64,000 bases of DNA from Collinsella aerofaciens (GTDB lineage Bacteria; Actinomycetota; Coriobacteriia; Coriobacteriales; Coriobacteriaceae). Shown here piece by piece: positions 34,680 through 42,981 of the stretch. A program made the position numbers and the translations under genes. Position 1 is the first letter of the stretch; each line of letters opens with the position of its first letter. The notes under the pieces are model-generated. The model had not been told where the DNA came from. It was given only the letters and a program-made list of their open reading frames with translations, and did not search any database. The DNA lies in contig NZ_CP084004.1 of NCBI RefSeq assembly GCF_020181355.1, positions 1,922,001 through 1,986,000 of the forward strand, read 5' to 3'.

Positions 34680-35228
34680 CTAGAAGCACCAAGCGGGAAA
34701 CACGTTGCCGGCACTGTTGGCACTACCGCTGCTCCAGCGACCGAAAGGGTCAACATAGATAAAGTCCGTTGAGTCACTCGGAGACACGGAACGAGTGCTG
34801 AAATAGCACACAATCTCAGGTCCAGAATACCTCGACGTCGCATAGTACTCGTACAGGGCGCCGTCAGACTGGAGGTCTCCGTAAATCTCGGTCGTCGAGA
34901 GGATAAAGACCTTGTCATTCGTTGCCGTCGGAGTGCCGGCGCTACCGCCGCCCTCGTTGTCCGTCATCTTCGTGACGGCCTTCGCCTTGGACTGGAGCTC
35001 GGCCGGCAGGAGCGCCCAGAGGTCACCGGAGTTCAGGCGGGCGCGGAGCTTAGAGGACCTCCAACCGCCGACATTGGTCTTTGTGTCGTTCAAGATGTGT
35101 TTGTATAGGACATCGTTGGTCGTCTCAAACGTCAGCCCCGCCTTGCCGCTACCGTCGGCGAGGTCGTCATGGTTGATACCGATGATGCGGTATCCGGGCA
35201 TCGTGGTGTCCGCACTGCGAATCTCTCA
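34680..35228 (-). pseudogene. DUF6273 domain, C-terminal fragment of a surface protein
   Basis: A minus-strand frame of about 182 codons opens directly after a stop at 35229 and ends at 34680. It contains YRIIGINHDDLADGSGKAGL, SGDLWALLPAELQSKAKAV and NDKVFILSTTEIYGD, the pattern of DUF6273 modules at the end of large repeat-rich surface proteins in gut bacteria. No signal peptide or ribosome site is present, and the sequence to the right is unrelated, so only the last domain of a once larger gene remains. An ATG at 35201 lies inside the domain. Confidence 0.65.
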
Positions 35229-35236
35229 TAGAGGAT

Positions 35237-35524
35237 ATGCCACAACTTGATAATTTCGCAGCCATAAGGAAGAACCTTTTCAATGTTTCTGAGGACAGCA
35301 CGATTGAAGAAGCCTCGGTCCATGAAGGAGACTTTCCCATTTACATAGATTAAGATAAGGTCGTGAATGACCAATATGAACTTGAGCATATTCCGTCCGT
35401 ATTCATACTGGATGACCAAGGAAACATCATCGGCTCATCCGAAGGAGAGGAAGAACCTCTTGCCTTATTAAAGAAATACGCCGAATACAACGGATATAAA
35501 GCGGAAGGAGGCGACATCGAGTAA
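35237..35524 (+). pseudogene. Redoxin/thioredoxin-like C-terminal remnant with in-frame stop
   Basis: A frame of 96 codons contains GDFPIYID, then a TAA at about 35348, then continues in the same frame with DKVVNDQYELEHIPSVFILD and DQGNIIG, the C-terminal half of a thioredoxin-fold protein with the cis-Pro motif IPSVF. The CxxC half is missing. The junction with the DUF6273 fragment at about 35230 looks like a deletion scar. Thioredoxin-fold genes are frequent in bacteriocin loci, consistent with the next gene. Confidence 0.6.
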
Positions 35525-35553
35525 CTATCAAAGGCCAGTTTAAGGAGCCAGCC

Positions 35554-35959
35554 ATGAAGAAATGCCTGCCCTCCATCGTCTCAGCAGCGCTTTGCCACTC
35601 CCTTGTCATGACACCATTTGTGCCCGTTGCGGCAGCCTATGCCGACGAGGGATCTCCCGCCGAGAGCAGCGAGATCTACGTCGGAGACAATTACGACGAT
35701 AATTACGATATATACCTTTTTTGAGCGCGGGCGCTACACGGATTCATATTCCAAGGCGTGGTGCGATTCTCACGGATCTGCAAATAACCGCACCGTCCCT
35801 CACAAGGTCAAGCTGAACGCGAAGGAGGAGGCTTGCCTGCGCGATCTCTAGCTTGTTGGCACCGCTGAAGTTATCGCCGGTCTCGTGACAACCGGTCCTA
35901 GCGGCGGCTTTTTTGCAACCGCAATGACATCGTACCGACTTTTCATTTGCATGTTCTGA
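35554..35959 (+). pseudogene. Secreted bacteriocin-like peptide gene, frameshifted
   Basis: With AAGGAGCC upstream, the ATG opens a clear signal peptide (MKKCLPSIVSAALCHSLVMT, cleavage near AYADEG). The frame stops at a T6 run near 35723. In the next frame it continues FERGRYTDSYSKAWCDSHGS and NRTVPHKVKLNAKEEACLRD, meets a TAG at 35849, and in the same frame goes on with LVGTAEVIAGLVTTGPSGGF to a TGA at 35957. The Gly/Ala-rich hydrophobic end suggests a secreted antimicrobial peptide, but no named family is certain. Two lesions make it a probable pseudogene. Confidence 0.5.
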
Positions 35960-35971
35960 AAGGAAGTTGCC

Positions 35972-36211
35972 ATGTTGTCGCAAAATCAATCGAGATACTT
36001 GAACACAATCGGCTTTGCCCTGCTTGCATTACTCTTTGCTAGCGACCTTTTGCTGAAACCGCCCAAGGAACTCGTTTCGCTTGCCATAGTCTGCATTTCC
36101 GCCCTTTACTTTACGGCAACCCTGTTCGTCGGACTAAAGGAGAGGAAAAAAGGCGCAGTCGTTGCATCTGCCGTAGGCGTGATCATAGCCATTGCCTCAT
36201 TCTTTATCTGA
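35972..36211 (+). CDS. Small three-helix membrane protein, possible immunity protein
   Basis: A 79-residue protein with three hydrophobic helices (IGFALLALLFASDLLL, LVSLAIVCISALYFTATLFV, GAVVASAVGVIIAIASFFI) and short charged loops. GAAAGGAAG precedes the ATG, 12 bp after the secreted-peptide pseudogene. Small hydrophobic proteins in this position are often bacteriocin immunity proteins; that is inferred from context only. Confidence 0.6.
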   Translation: MLSQNQSRYLNTIGFALLALLFASDLLLKPPKELVSLAIVCISALYFTATLFVGLKERKKGAVVASAVGVIIAIASFFI

Positions 36212-36223
36212 CACATTGATGAT

Positions 36224-36567
36224 CTAGGGGCGATATCGTAGGAATACGACCGGGAGAGCCGGGACCAGATTGCCCGGATTGCCCGGTCGGCTCGCGCGAC
36301 GGCGCGGCGGTTCGACAGAAAGCTCTCCGGACTTCACGCCGTTTCTGATCGCATTGTAGACAGCCATCTCGTCTTCGCAGTCGGCGAGCACGCGGTGTGC
36401 GTCGTCGTTTTGGATGTCCAGTAAATCTCGAAGGTCCTCCATGTACCAGCGTCCGAGATTTGGCCATGCGCGTTGCGCGAGCTGATAAGTGTCGATTGCG
36501 ATGTTGTAGTTAAAGTCCAAGCCAAAGCCGTCCCAGGCAGAACGGCATTGTTTCCTTGATTATCAAC
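36224..36567 (-). pseudogene. DEDDh exonuclease (DnaQ-like) C-terminal remnant
   Basis: A minus-strand frame bounded by a stop on its 5' side (about 36568) reads SAWDGFGLDFNYNIAIDTYQ, then LLDIQNDDAHRVLADCEDEM. The AHRVLADCE block, with the catalytic His and Asp, is the ExoIII motif of DnaQ-type exonucleases. The ExoI and ExoII motifs are absent. The last 40 residues are Arg/Pro-rich and look unrelated. Confidence 0.5.
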
Positions 36568-36584
36568 TTCATCCGGACACTTCC

Positions 36585-36656
36585 CGCATTCATCCGTGTG
36601 TGTACGGATGAATGCGGGGTTCAATACCCCGGCGGCCTGATCGGCAGACCGCCGGG
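36585..36656. repeat. Two adjacent perfect stem-loops
   Basis: CGCATTCATCCGT (36585-36597) pairs with ACGGATGAATGCG (36604-36616) over a GTGTGT loop. CCCGGCGG (36628-36635) pairs with CCGCCGGG (36649-36656). They lie just after the minus-strand exported-protein gene and probably end its transcript. Confidence 0.6.
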
Positions 36657-36661
36657 AATTC

Positions 36662-37090
36662 TCACTCCTCGAAAAAAGCCGGCACTCGGTTAGTCCTGCG
36701 CATCTTGAAATCGCCAGACTCGTGGGAGACGTAGAGAATGCCGTCCATCCCATCTCGTGATGCATACGACAGGTGAACTGAACCGCAATCCGATCCATCA
36801 TTGTCGAGAAGATCGAACGAATTCGGGTCGCTCGTTGCGGCCAAACGACCACTCAGACAAGAGCCATCGTCATTACAGATTTGCCATTCCATGTCTTCGC
36901 CTGCAAGAATCGCCATAGACGGCCTGGTCGCGCCATCGTTGACATACATCCCGTCTATGCCAAACCCATTTTCAGCGCCATCGATGAACGACTGCTCGGA
37001 CCTATACCTCGCAAATGATGCACATAGCACCATTGCAAGACAAAGTACAAAGCCAACAATCGCTATCTTTGCATAGCTCTTGCCTATCAT
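36662..37090 (-). CDS. Membrane-anchored extracytoplasmic protein
   Basis: A 142-residue protein with one N-terminal membrane segment (IAIVGFVLCLAMVLCASFA) and a soluble outer domain containing two Cys (QICNDDGSCLSG) and a third near DGSDCGSVHLS. The ATG at 37090 is chosen for its 8-base distance from GGAGG; an ATG at 37099 overlaps the previous stop. It follows the fused ABC transporter gene by one base, so they form one operon, and it may be an accessory or immunity component. No family is recognised. Confidence 0.6.
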   Translation of the reverse strand: MIGKSYAKIAIVGFVLCLAMVLCASFARYRSEQSFIDGAENGFGIDGMYVNDGATRPSMAILAGEDMEWQICNDDGSCLSGRLAATSDPNSFDLLDNDGSDCGSVHLSYASRDGMDGILYVSHESGDFKMRRTNRVPAFFEE

Positions 37091-37091
37091 G

Positions 37092-38906
37092 TCATTCACC
37101 TCCCTCGTATGTATCGAGGTATTCCTGCTTGAGCGTCTGCGAGGACGACTTGATCTTTTCCACGAGCGTGCCGGCCTCGATGAAGTAGAACGAGTTGGTG
37201 AGGTCTGCCAGGTCGTCGAGCAGATGGCTTGAAATGAGCACGCTTCGTCCCCGCGCCACCTCGCTGCGCATCGCGTCGCAGGAGGTTTTCCGCTTTCCCG
37301 GATCGAGGCCGTTCAGCGGTTCATCGAGGATGAGGTACGGGCAATCGGTCGCTATCGCCATGGCAAGCTTTACCTGCTGCTTCATTCCTGTCGAGAGTTT
37401 ACGGGTCGGCTTGTCGAGATATGGGGAGATTCCGAGGGAGTCGCAGAGCGAGTCGATGTCGGCGGCCGATTTCCACGCCTCCCTAACGAAAGCAAGGTGC
37501 TCGATGGCCGATAGCGTGGGGTAGAGATCCGTGCCGCCCGAAGAGCTCAGGTAGACGAGTTCTGCAAATTCGGCTGATCGACGTTGGCTGATTCCGTCTG
37601 CCGCCAGGCTTCCCGAGTGGATGCGGGTGGGAAATTGGCCCGACAGCGCTTCTAGAAGGGTGGTTTTCCCCGAGCCGTTGGGAGCAACGAGGCCCGCCGC
37701 CGTTCCCGGGCTCAGGAAAAGCGATCCGATTGAAAGTATCGTCGTGCTCCCGTATCCCACGCTCGCGTCCAGAAGCTCGAGCCCATGGTGCTTTTTCGCG
37801 GGTCCAGGCTGTTTGGGCGAACGTGTCGCAACGGCGCCGACCGCAAAAAAGACCGCGACGTATGCCAGGGCCACGGCAAGCATCGATGCGCTGCCTGAAC
37901 CGGAGCCAATGAATTCTGTCGGGAAGCATCCTACGTAGCCCGTGGCCTCGATAGGCGAGAACACGGCCAGCGGCAGGAGCCCGAGCACGGCATTATGCTC
38001 CAGCGCCGAATCGGACAGCAACGGGAATGCCGGGGCCGCGACAAGCAGCGCGGAGGTAAGGGGGCCCGCGAGGACGCGCCTCGTTGCGGTCGATAGGACG
38101 GCGGAGCAAACGGATATCAAGGTTCCGCCCGCAAGCAGCGCGAGAAGCAGGGTCGTGAAGACGTTTCCCGCGGTCGTGGTGGCAAGCGCGCCGTCATGGA
38201 AGAAGGCGATCGGGTACCCAATTTGCCCGAAGCCGTTTAGGGCCAAGGCGTAAATGCCCCCGGGTGCGAGGCCGGCGAGGAGCATCGCGGTCCCCGCGGC
38301 GATTATCGAAAACACGATCTGGATAAGGCGCCGGAATTTGGGCGCGGGCGCCTTCGCCGCCAGGGTCGCAGGCCTTGTGGCGCCGAGCACGAGTATCGAC
38401 GAGAGAAGGAAGGGGATGAAGGGAAGGAAAGACGGCGCCGTGGCAATGGCGTAAGGCAGGAAGGAAAGGAATGGCAGGTCGCTTGCGGAGGCCGGGATAT
38501 CCGTGATGCCGGAGCTGCTCAGGGCACGGCAATACGCGAGCTCCGCGTCATTGGTCTCTCGGTCTCCCACGATGGACCCGGATTGGAAGCCTTCGCCCAT
38601 GAGCGCGTAGTAGCTCTCGGCAGAATCGAGAAAGGCGGCGTCGGTTTGAGCGGCGAGGGCGGCGTTCGCGTATCTTGCAAGCTCCGCGTCAGCTTGCTGC
38701 TCTGGAGATAGGTCTGTGCCGCTGGCCTGGGGCGCGCGCGTATTGAATGCGTCGACAAAGCCCTGCATGCCCTGTTTCATAAAGAAGGGCCCGTAGATGG
38801 GTGAATTGAACGCAATGGGGACGGAGAAGGCTGCAGCGAGAACGAGCGTACAAATCCATACGGCCCTGTCTCTTAGGATCAGTTTGAGAAGAAGTCGACA
38901 GTACAT
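37092..38906 (-). CDS. Fused ABC permease-ATPase exporter
   Basis: A 604-residue protein. Residues 1-375 are a permease half with about six helices and one large outer loop after the first helix (residues about 30-140). Residues 390-600 are an ABC ATPase with Walker A APNGSGKTT, signature LSTGMKQQVKLAM and Walker B YLILDEPLNGLDP. Permease first, ATPase second in one chain is unusual for ABC-2 type exporters, which normally use separate genes. It lies next to the decayed bacteriocin-like locus, so peptide export or immunity is plausible. Substrate unknown. Confidence 0.8.
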   Translation of the reverse strand: MYCRLLLKLILRDRAVWICTLVLAAAFSVPIAFNSPIYGPFFMKQGMQGFVDAFNTRAPQASGTDLSPEQQADAELARYANAALAAQTDAAFLDSAESYYALMGEGFQSGSIVGDRETNDAELAYCRALSSSGITDIPASASDLPFLSFLPYAIATAPSFLPFIPFLLSSILVLGATRPATLAAKAPAPKFRRLIQIVFSIIAAGTAMLLAGLAPGGIYALALNGFGQIGYPIAFFHDGALATTTAGNVFTTLLLALLAGGTLISVCSAVLSTATRRVLAGPLTSALLVAAPAFPLLSDSALEHNAVLGLLPLAVFSPIEATGYVGCFPTEFIGSGSGSASMLAVALAYVAVFFAVGAVATRSPKQPGPAKKHHGLELLDASVGYGSTTILSIGSLFLSPGTAAGLVAPNGSGKTTLLEALSGQFPTRIHSGSLAADGISQRRSAEFAELVYLSSSGGTDLYPTLSAIEHLAFVREAWKSAADIDSLCDSLGISPYLDKPTRKLSTGMKQQVKLAMAIATDCPYLILDEPLNGLDPGKRKTSCDAMRSEVARGRSVLISSHLLDDLADLTNSFYFIEAGTLVEKIKSSSQTLKQEYLDTYEGGE

Positions 38907-39278
38907 TTGGAAGCACCTACGTTCCTCAAAGCATCGTTAGATTAAAAGTAACAGACCGGATGAAGATACGTGCGACGGGGGCGAGGCGAATGGCTGAGCG
39001 GTATCGATATGCGGGTTCAACGGTATCACATTGGCCACATAGATTTTTAACTTGCATTTCTAACAGTTAAGGAGACGGGTGCTTTCCAGCACACTCCTTC
39101 GATGATGCCTTCCGCTAGTTGCTATGCCGGATTCAGCCAACAAAGAATGTGCCCGGGCGCTCAGGTTCACCGTTAGCGTTGGCAACATATGAGATGGGCC
39201 AGACCCTTGCCGCGCGCCGATTGCGCGAGAGGTGTCGGGCACCATGTTTATTCCACCTGCTTGTTATCAACCAGCTTC

Positions 39279-39411
39279 GTTCGACGTCAGACATTCAAGA
39301 TGTCAGACGTCGAACCTGCGCTAAAGACGCAGCTGGGGCTACTAGTTGCCTACAATCGCTCGCGAAGCTCACCTGTTCGTGCGTGAATGTCTGACAGCTC
39401 CGTCAGACATT
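39279..39411. repeat. Cluster of GTCAGACAT inverted repeats
   Basis: GTTCGACGTCAGACAT (39279-39294) faces ATGTCAGACGTCGAAC (39300-39315) with one mismatch. AATGTCTGAC (39386-39395) faces GTCAGACATT (39402-39411) perfectly, followed by TGTCGGACATT. The same 9-base core thus occurs four times in both orientations within 133 bp, with a variant just after. Confidence 0.75.
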
Positions 39412-39551
39412 GTCGGACATTTGATTGTTCGACAAATGCGCACGTGGTCGCGTTCGCAAAGATAACTGAACGGTCGATGGGTGCGTTGAGACCGGAGCAA
39501 ACGGCGGATGCCAGAAAAATGGCCTCACAGAATCGCACCCATGGTTGATAA

Positions 39552-39589
39552 AATTGACCGCCCGGGCGCAAATACCCGGGCGGTCAATT
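39552..39589. terminator. Perfect 15-bp stem-loop
   Basis: AATTGACCGCCCGGG pairs perfectly with CCCGGGCGGTCAATT over an 8-base loop; on the minus strand it is followed by TTTATC, so it could end transcripts from the right. Confidence 0.6.
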
Positions 39590-39907
39590 CATCCCCTCGT
39601 TCGCGATCCTGTTGGGTTTGGGGCTTTGACATGTTGTTGACGGATGGATCAGCCGTACAGCTTGATCTCCCGGGGTTCCATGTGGTCGTCCCCCAATAAG
39701 ACGTCCCTGATGTAGCCCTGCGGCAGGAACTCGACGGGCAGCACTGGGTCGTCGACGTAGCCGGGCACTGGGAGTAGGCGTGGCCTTTGGACATAGCGTG
39801 GCCGCCTGCCGGCGGTCGGACTGCCACTTCAGCCAAAAGCTCAGGCGCGCGCATTAAAATAATGAATATATCGCTTGATGGGCTTTTGACCAAGCATGAA
39901 CATCGCA

Positions 39908-39946
39908 GGTAAATCCGTGTACCAATTTTTGGTACACGGATTTACC
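39908..39946. terminator. Perfect 18-bp stem-loop
   Basis: GGTAAATCCGTGTACCAA pairs with its exact complement at 39929-39946 over a 3-base TTT loop. There is no clear T-tract, and no gene adjoins it. Confidence 0.55.
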
Positions 39947-40453
39947 AGCGGTTTGTTGAAAGCTCTGACATGCGCTGTCGACTTCATTAAAATCGATTGC
40001 CGATCAAGTCTTCCTATATATGCGAGCCCCAAGAAACTGCGCTGTGAACCTGAGTCCTCTATCGATCGGCCCGGTGCACCGGGCCGCTGTCCTCGAGCCG
40101 GCAACAGCTTGCCGGTCTCAAAACGTATGCCGTCCGGCACGACCGACAGCCGAGCCTTGTGCCCCACTCGAGCAGTGCCAGAACCCCGTGCCGGAACCCA
40201 CGCAGACGATGGCAGGGAAATTCAGCCGCGGCCATCGAGGAGCCGACCTAGGGACGGCGCCCTCATTCCTCAATGGATTTCCACCGCCCCTTATAGGTCT
40301 GGATTGATTTAATGCTTGATTTAATCCGGCTGAATAAGCCGACCATGGGCCGGTTGACATAATGTAAGGTAAAAGAGCAGATGCGGCCGTACGCCGGTGC
40401 GGGTGATGTGACAGAATGTAATACACGTATTGCATCTAACCGGGAGGTGCATC

Positions 40454-40648
40454 ATGGCAACCGCCACCGCAGTCCTGAGAATCCCCGAGGACCTCTCGAA
40501 CAGGTACAACCACCTGGCGAAGTCGACGGGCCGCACGAAAACCTTCTACATGACGGAGGCCCTCGCCGCGGAGATATACAGGCTCGAATACGAGTACGGC
40601 CTCATGAATTATCCGGGAGGCGTTTGGTTGCGAGGCATGCCAGTGTGA
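40454..40648 (+). CDS. Ribbon-helix-helix protein, orphan antitoxin-like
   Basis: A 64-residue protein with GGGAGG upstream. Residues 4-45 (TAVLRIPEDLSNRYNHLAK, then TGRTKTFYMTEALAAEI) fit the CopG/RelB type ribbon-helix-helix fold of type II antitoxins: an N-terminal strand, two helices and an RTKTFY turn. The final 15 residues (NYPGGVWLRGMPV) do not look like an antitoxin tail and no toxin gene follows, so it is likely truncated from a toxin-antitoxin pair. AATACACGTATT just upstream (40421-40432) is a near-palindrome that may be its operator. Confidence 0.65.
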   Translation: MATATAVLRIPEDLSNRYNHLAKSTGRTKTFYMTEALAAEIYRLEYEYGLMNYPGGVWLRGMPV

Positions 40649-40660
40649 GGGCCTGATTCG

Positions 40661-42097
40661 TCAGATCCCGCACAGGGAGACCGCGATGGTGACCACCGCG
40701 CCGCCCGAGGGGCTGTTGGCGAGCGAGACGGAGCCCCCGTGGGCGCTCGCGGCCTCGGAGGCGACGTGGAGGCCGAGCCCGTAGTGGCGGCCTCCGTCGC
40801 GCGAGGAGCGGGACGAGTCGTCTGTGAAGAGGCGCTCGCAGCCGCGTTCGAGGGCGGCGGGAGAAAAGCCCGGTCCGTCGTCGGCCACCTCGATGACGAG
40901 GTGTCCGCCCGCGACGTCGCAGGAGACCGCCACGCGCGAGTGCGCGTGCTCGGCGGCGTTGGCCACGAGGTTCGCGGCGGCTCGCGCCAGGGCGGTTCGG
41001 TCGAGCGGGGCCTCGGGCGCGCCCGCGACAGCGGGGCCCGTGGCCGCGTCGAGCGTCACGCCTCGCGCCCGGGCGATCTGGGCGGCCTCGGCGAGGACCT
41101 GTTCGCAGAGCTCGGCCGGCCGCATGGGGGCCCTCTCCGCCCCGCCGGACCCGCGCGAGGCCTCGATGAGCAGGCGCACGTAGCCGTCGAGCCTTTCGAC
41201 ACCGCCGGCTATGTCGCGCGCGGCGGCCGAGAGGTCGCTGTCATTCTCGTCTTCCAGCTCCTCCGCCACGAAGTCGGCGTTGGCGCGCAGCACGGTGAGC
41301 GGCGTCTTGAGGTCGTGGGCGAGCGACGCCATCTGCTCGCGCTGCCCCCGCTCCGCGGCCCAGCGGGCCTCGAGCGACTCGGCGAGGGAGGCCCGCATGG
41401 CGTCCATCGCGGCGAGGACGTCGTTCACCTCACGCACGTTGGTGCTGCCGACCGCGAAGTCGAGCTCCCCCGCGCCGACGCGCCCCGCCGCCTCCGCGAG
41501 CGGCGCCATCTTGCGCGAGATCACGCGGCTCGCACGGCGCGCCACGAGCGCAAGCGCGAGCGCGCTTCCCACAGCGGCGCCGACGAGCATGAGGTTCTGC
41601 GGGTTGGGAAGCAGGCCGGCGAGGTCGCGCGAGACCCACTGCGGCAGGTACTCGCTGACGAGTGCGCAGGCCCCGCCGCCCTTGAGCGGGAACGCGGCGT
41701 AGGTGAGGCCCGAACCACCGCCCTCGATCTCCACTGTGCCCGGATCCGCGGCGAGTGCCGTACGGGCCATTTCCGTCGCGTCCTCGAGCCGCGTGCCCTC
41801 GAGGTCTGTCATCAGCACGTATCCGTCCTTGTTCAGGATGAGGTAGCGGTACGCCGTCGGCACGTCCTGCTGCCCACAGACGCCGTCGCGTGCCAGGCCC
41901 CCCGCGACCTCGCGCGCATTGGCCGGCCCCCAGCTTGCCTCGTAGACGAGGCCCGCGTTGATCGCCGCGGAGAGCACCATGAACGAGGCGAGCCACGCCG
42001 TGGCGACCGCCGCGAACGCGTAGGCGAAGTAGCGCGCGATGACGAAGGAGAGCGGCATGCCCCCGCGACCTCGCGCCCCGATCCTCAGAGCTGCCAC
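40661..42097 (-). CDS. Sensor histidine kinase
   Basis: A 478-residue membrane kinase. Two membrane helices (about residues 20-48 and 170-190) enclose an outer domain of about 120 residues, followed by a HAMP-like segment. The kinase core shows the H box SLAHDLKTPLT, N box LVANAAEHA, G1 VADDGPGFS and G2 YGLGLHVASE. It is the last gene of a six-gene minus-strand operon; its GTG start at 42097 overlaps the response regulator, and an ATG 13 codons later is possible. It probably senses lantibiotic-like peptides, inferred from the ABC transporter in the operon. Confidence 0.85.
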   Translation of the reverse strand: MAALRIGARGRGGMPLSFVIARYFAYAFAAVATAWLASFMVLSAAINAGLVYEASWGPANAREVAGGLARDGVCGQQDVPTAYRYLILNKDGYVLMTDLEGTRLEDATEMARTALAADPGTVEIEGGGSGLTYAAFPLKGGGACALVSEYLPQWVSRDLAGLLPNPQNLMLVGAAVGSALALALVARRASRVISRKMAPLAEAAGRVGAGELDFAVGSTNVREVNDVLAAMDAMRASLAESLEARWAAERGQREQMASLAHDLKTPLTVLRANADFVAEELEDENDSDLSAAARDIAGGVERLDGYVRLLIEASRGSGGAERAPMRPAELCEQVLAEAAQIARARGVTLDAATGPAVAGAPEAPLDRTALARAAANLVANAAEHAHSRVAVSCDVAGGHLVIEVADDGPGFSPAALERGCERLFTDDSSRSSRDGGRHYGLGLHVASEAASAHGGSVSLANSPSGGAVVTIAVSLCGI

Positions 42098-42747
42098 TTG
42101 TACCCCATCCCCCAGACGGTCGCGATCGGATCGGCGCCGGCCTCGGAGAGTTTCCTCCGGGCGCGGCTGACCTGCATGGATATGGCCGCGTCGTCGGCGT
42201 CGCTCTCCCAGCCGAGCACCGCCACGCGTATCTGCGCGCGGCTCATGACCTGCCCGGGGTGGCGGGCGAGGTACTCGCAGATGGCGTACTCGGTGGGCGT
42301 GAGCGGCACGGCCTTGTCGCCCACGGCGAGGCCGCGCGCCCCGAGGTCGATCCGCACCTCCCCGAAGGAGAGGGCGTGCGAGCGCGGCCGGCGCTCACGG
42401 CGTAGATGGGCCGCAACCTTGGCGCGCAGCTCCGCGGCCCCGAAGGGCTTGCGGACGTAGTCGTCGGCGCCCAGGCCGTAGGCGGCCACGGCATCCTCCT
42501 CGGCCACGCGCGCGGTCAGGAAGACGATGGGGCCGTCGAAGTCCGGGCGGATCTGCCGCACGAGCTCGAAGCCGTCGAGCCCCGGCATCATGACGTCGCA
42601 GAGCACGAGGTCGAAGCGCGAGAGGTCCATCCCCGGGACCGCCGTCGGGTCCGCCGCCCTGACGACCTCATGGCCGTCGCGGCCGAGGACGCGCGCGAGC
42701 GCGTCGAGGATCGCCCGTTCATCATCCACTGCCAGTATCCTCGCCAT
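42085..42747 (-). CDS. OmpR-family response regulator
   Basis: A 220-residue regulator. The receiver domain has the acidic pair DDE at its start, the phosphoacceptor Asp in LVLCDVMMPGLDG and the conserved Lys in YVRKPFG. The C-terminal winged helix has LTPTEYAICEYLARHPGQVM and a final WGMGYKW. It is partnered with the overlapping kinase gene and should control the ABC transporter genes upstream. Confidence 0.88.
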   Translation of the reverse strand: MARILAVDDERAILDALARVLGRDGHEVVRAADPTAVPGMDLSRFDLVLCDVMMPGLDGFELVRQIRPDFDGPIVFLTARVAEEDAVAAYGLGADDYVRKPFGAAELRAKVAAHLRRERRPRSHALSFGEVRIDLGARGLAVGDKAVPLTPTEYAICEYLARHPGQVMSRAQIRVAVLGWESDADDAAISMQVSRARRKLSEAGADPIATVWGMGYKWQL

Positions 42748-42792
42748 GTTCGACCTCCTGAAACTCCCGTCGGCATTGTACTTGCGCCGCGC

Positions 42793-42981
42793 TCAGCGGT
42801 CCAGAGCCCCGCGCGCAGCCGCGGGCGCGGGCGCCCACATGGCGATCTCAGGGTTGGGCAGCACGCGGTCGGCGATCGAGCGCGGCGCCGACCCCCAGCC
42901 GGCGTCGAGCAGGGCATTCCCGCCCAGGACGAGCGCTGCGGAGAGGAGGGCGAGCACGGCGGCGAGCGGCTTCCTACGCAT
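42793..42981 (-). CDS. Small exported or membrane peptide in transporter operon
   Basis: A 62-residue peptide with an N-terminal hydrophobic segment (KPLAAVLALLSAALVLGGNA) after two Arg, then a short outer part without Cys. Its start overlaps the stop of the permease gene by 8 bp. The absence of Cys argues against a lantibiotic precursor. It may be an accessory immunity peptide; no family is recognised. Confidence 0.5.
   Translation of the reverse strand: MRRKPLAAVLALLSAALVLGGNALLDAGWGSAPRSIADRVLPNPEIAMWAPAPAAARGALDR

Larger units (their letters stand above)
38907..40453. other. 1.5-kb gene-poor, hairpin-rich region
   Basis: No intact gene is convincing. A minus-strand frame of about 56 codons ending at 39653 (VPGYVDDPVLPVEFLPQGYI) looks like a real protein end but has no start and no recognised family. 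The region holds several perfect inverted repeats listed separately (39279-39315, 39386-39411, 39552-39589, 39908-39946). Confidence 0.45.

Noticed and set aside
39279-39411. CRISPR array
   Set aside because: The repeats are inverted and irregularly spaced, with no constant spacer length and no cas genes in the window.
39525-39893. 122-residue minus-strand frame in the gene desert
   Set aside because: It runs through the strong hairpin at 39552-39589 and has Ser/Thr/Cys-rich noise composition; another frame of the same strand looks more protein-like but is only a fragment.
42793-42981. Lantibiotic precursor peptide
   Set aside because: The 62-residue peptide has no Cys and a signal or membrane segment at its N-terminus instead of a leader, and no modification enzyme gene is near.
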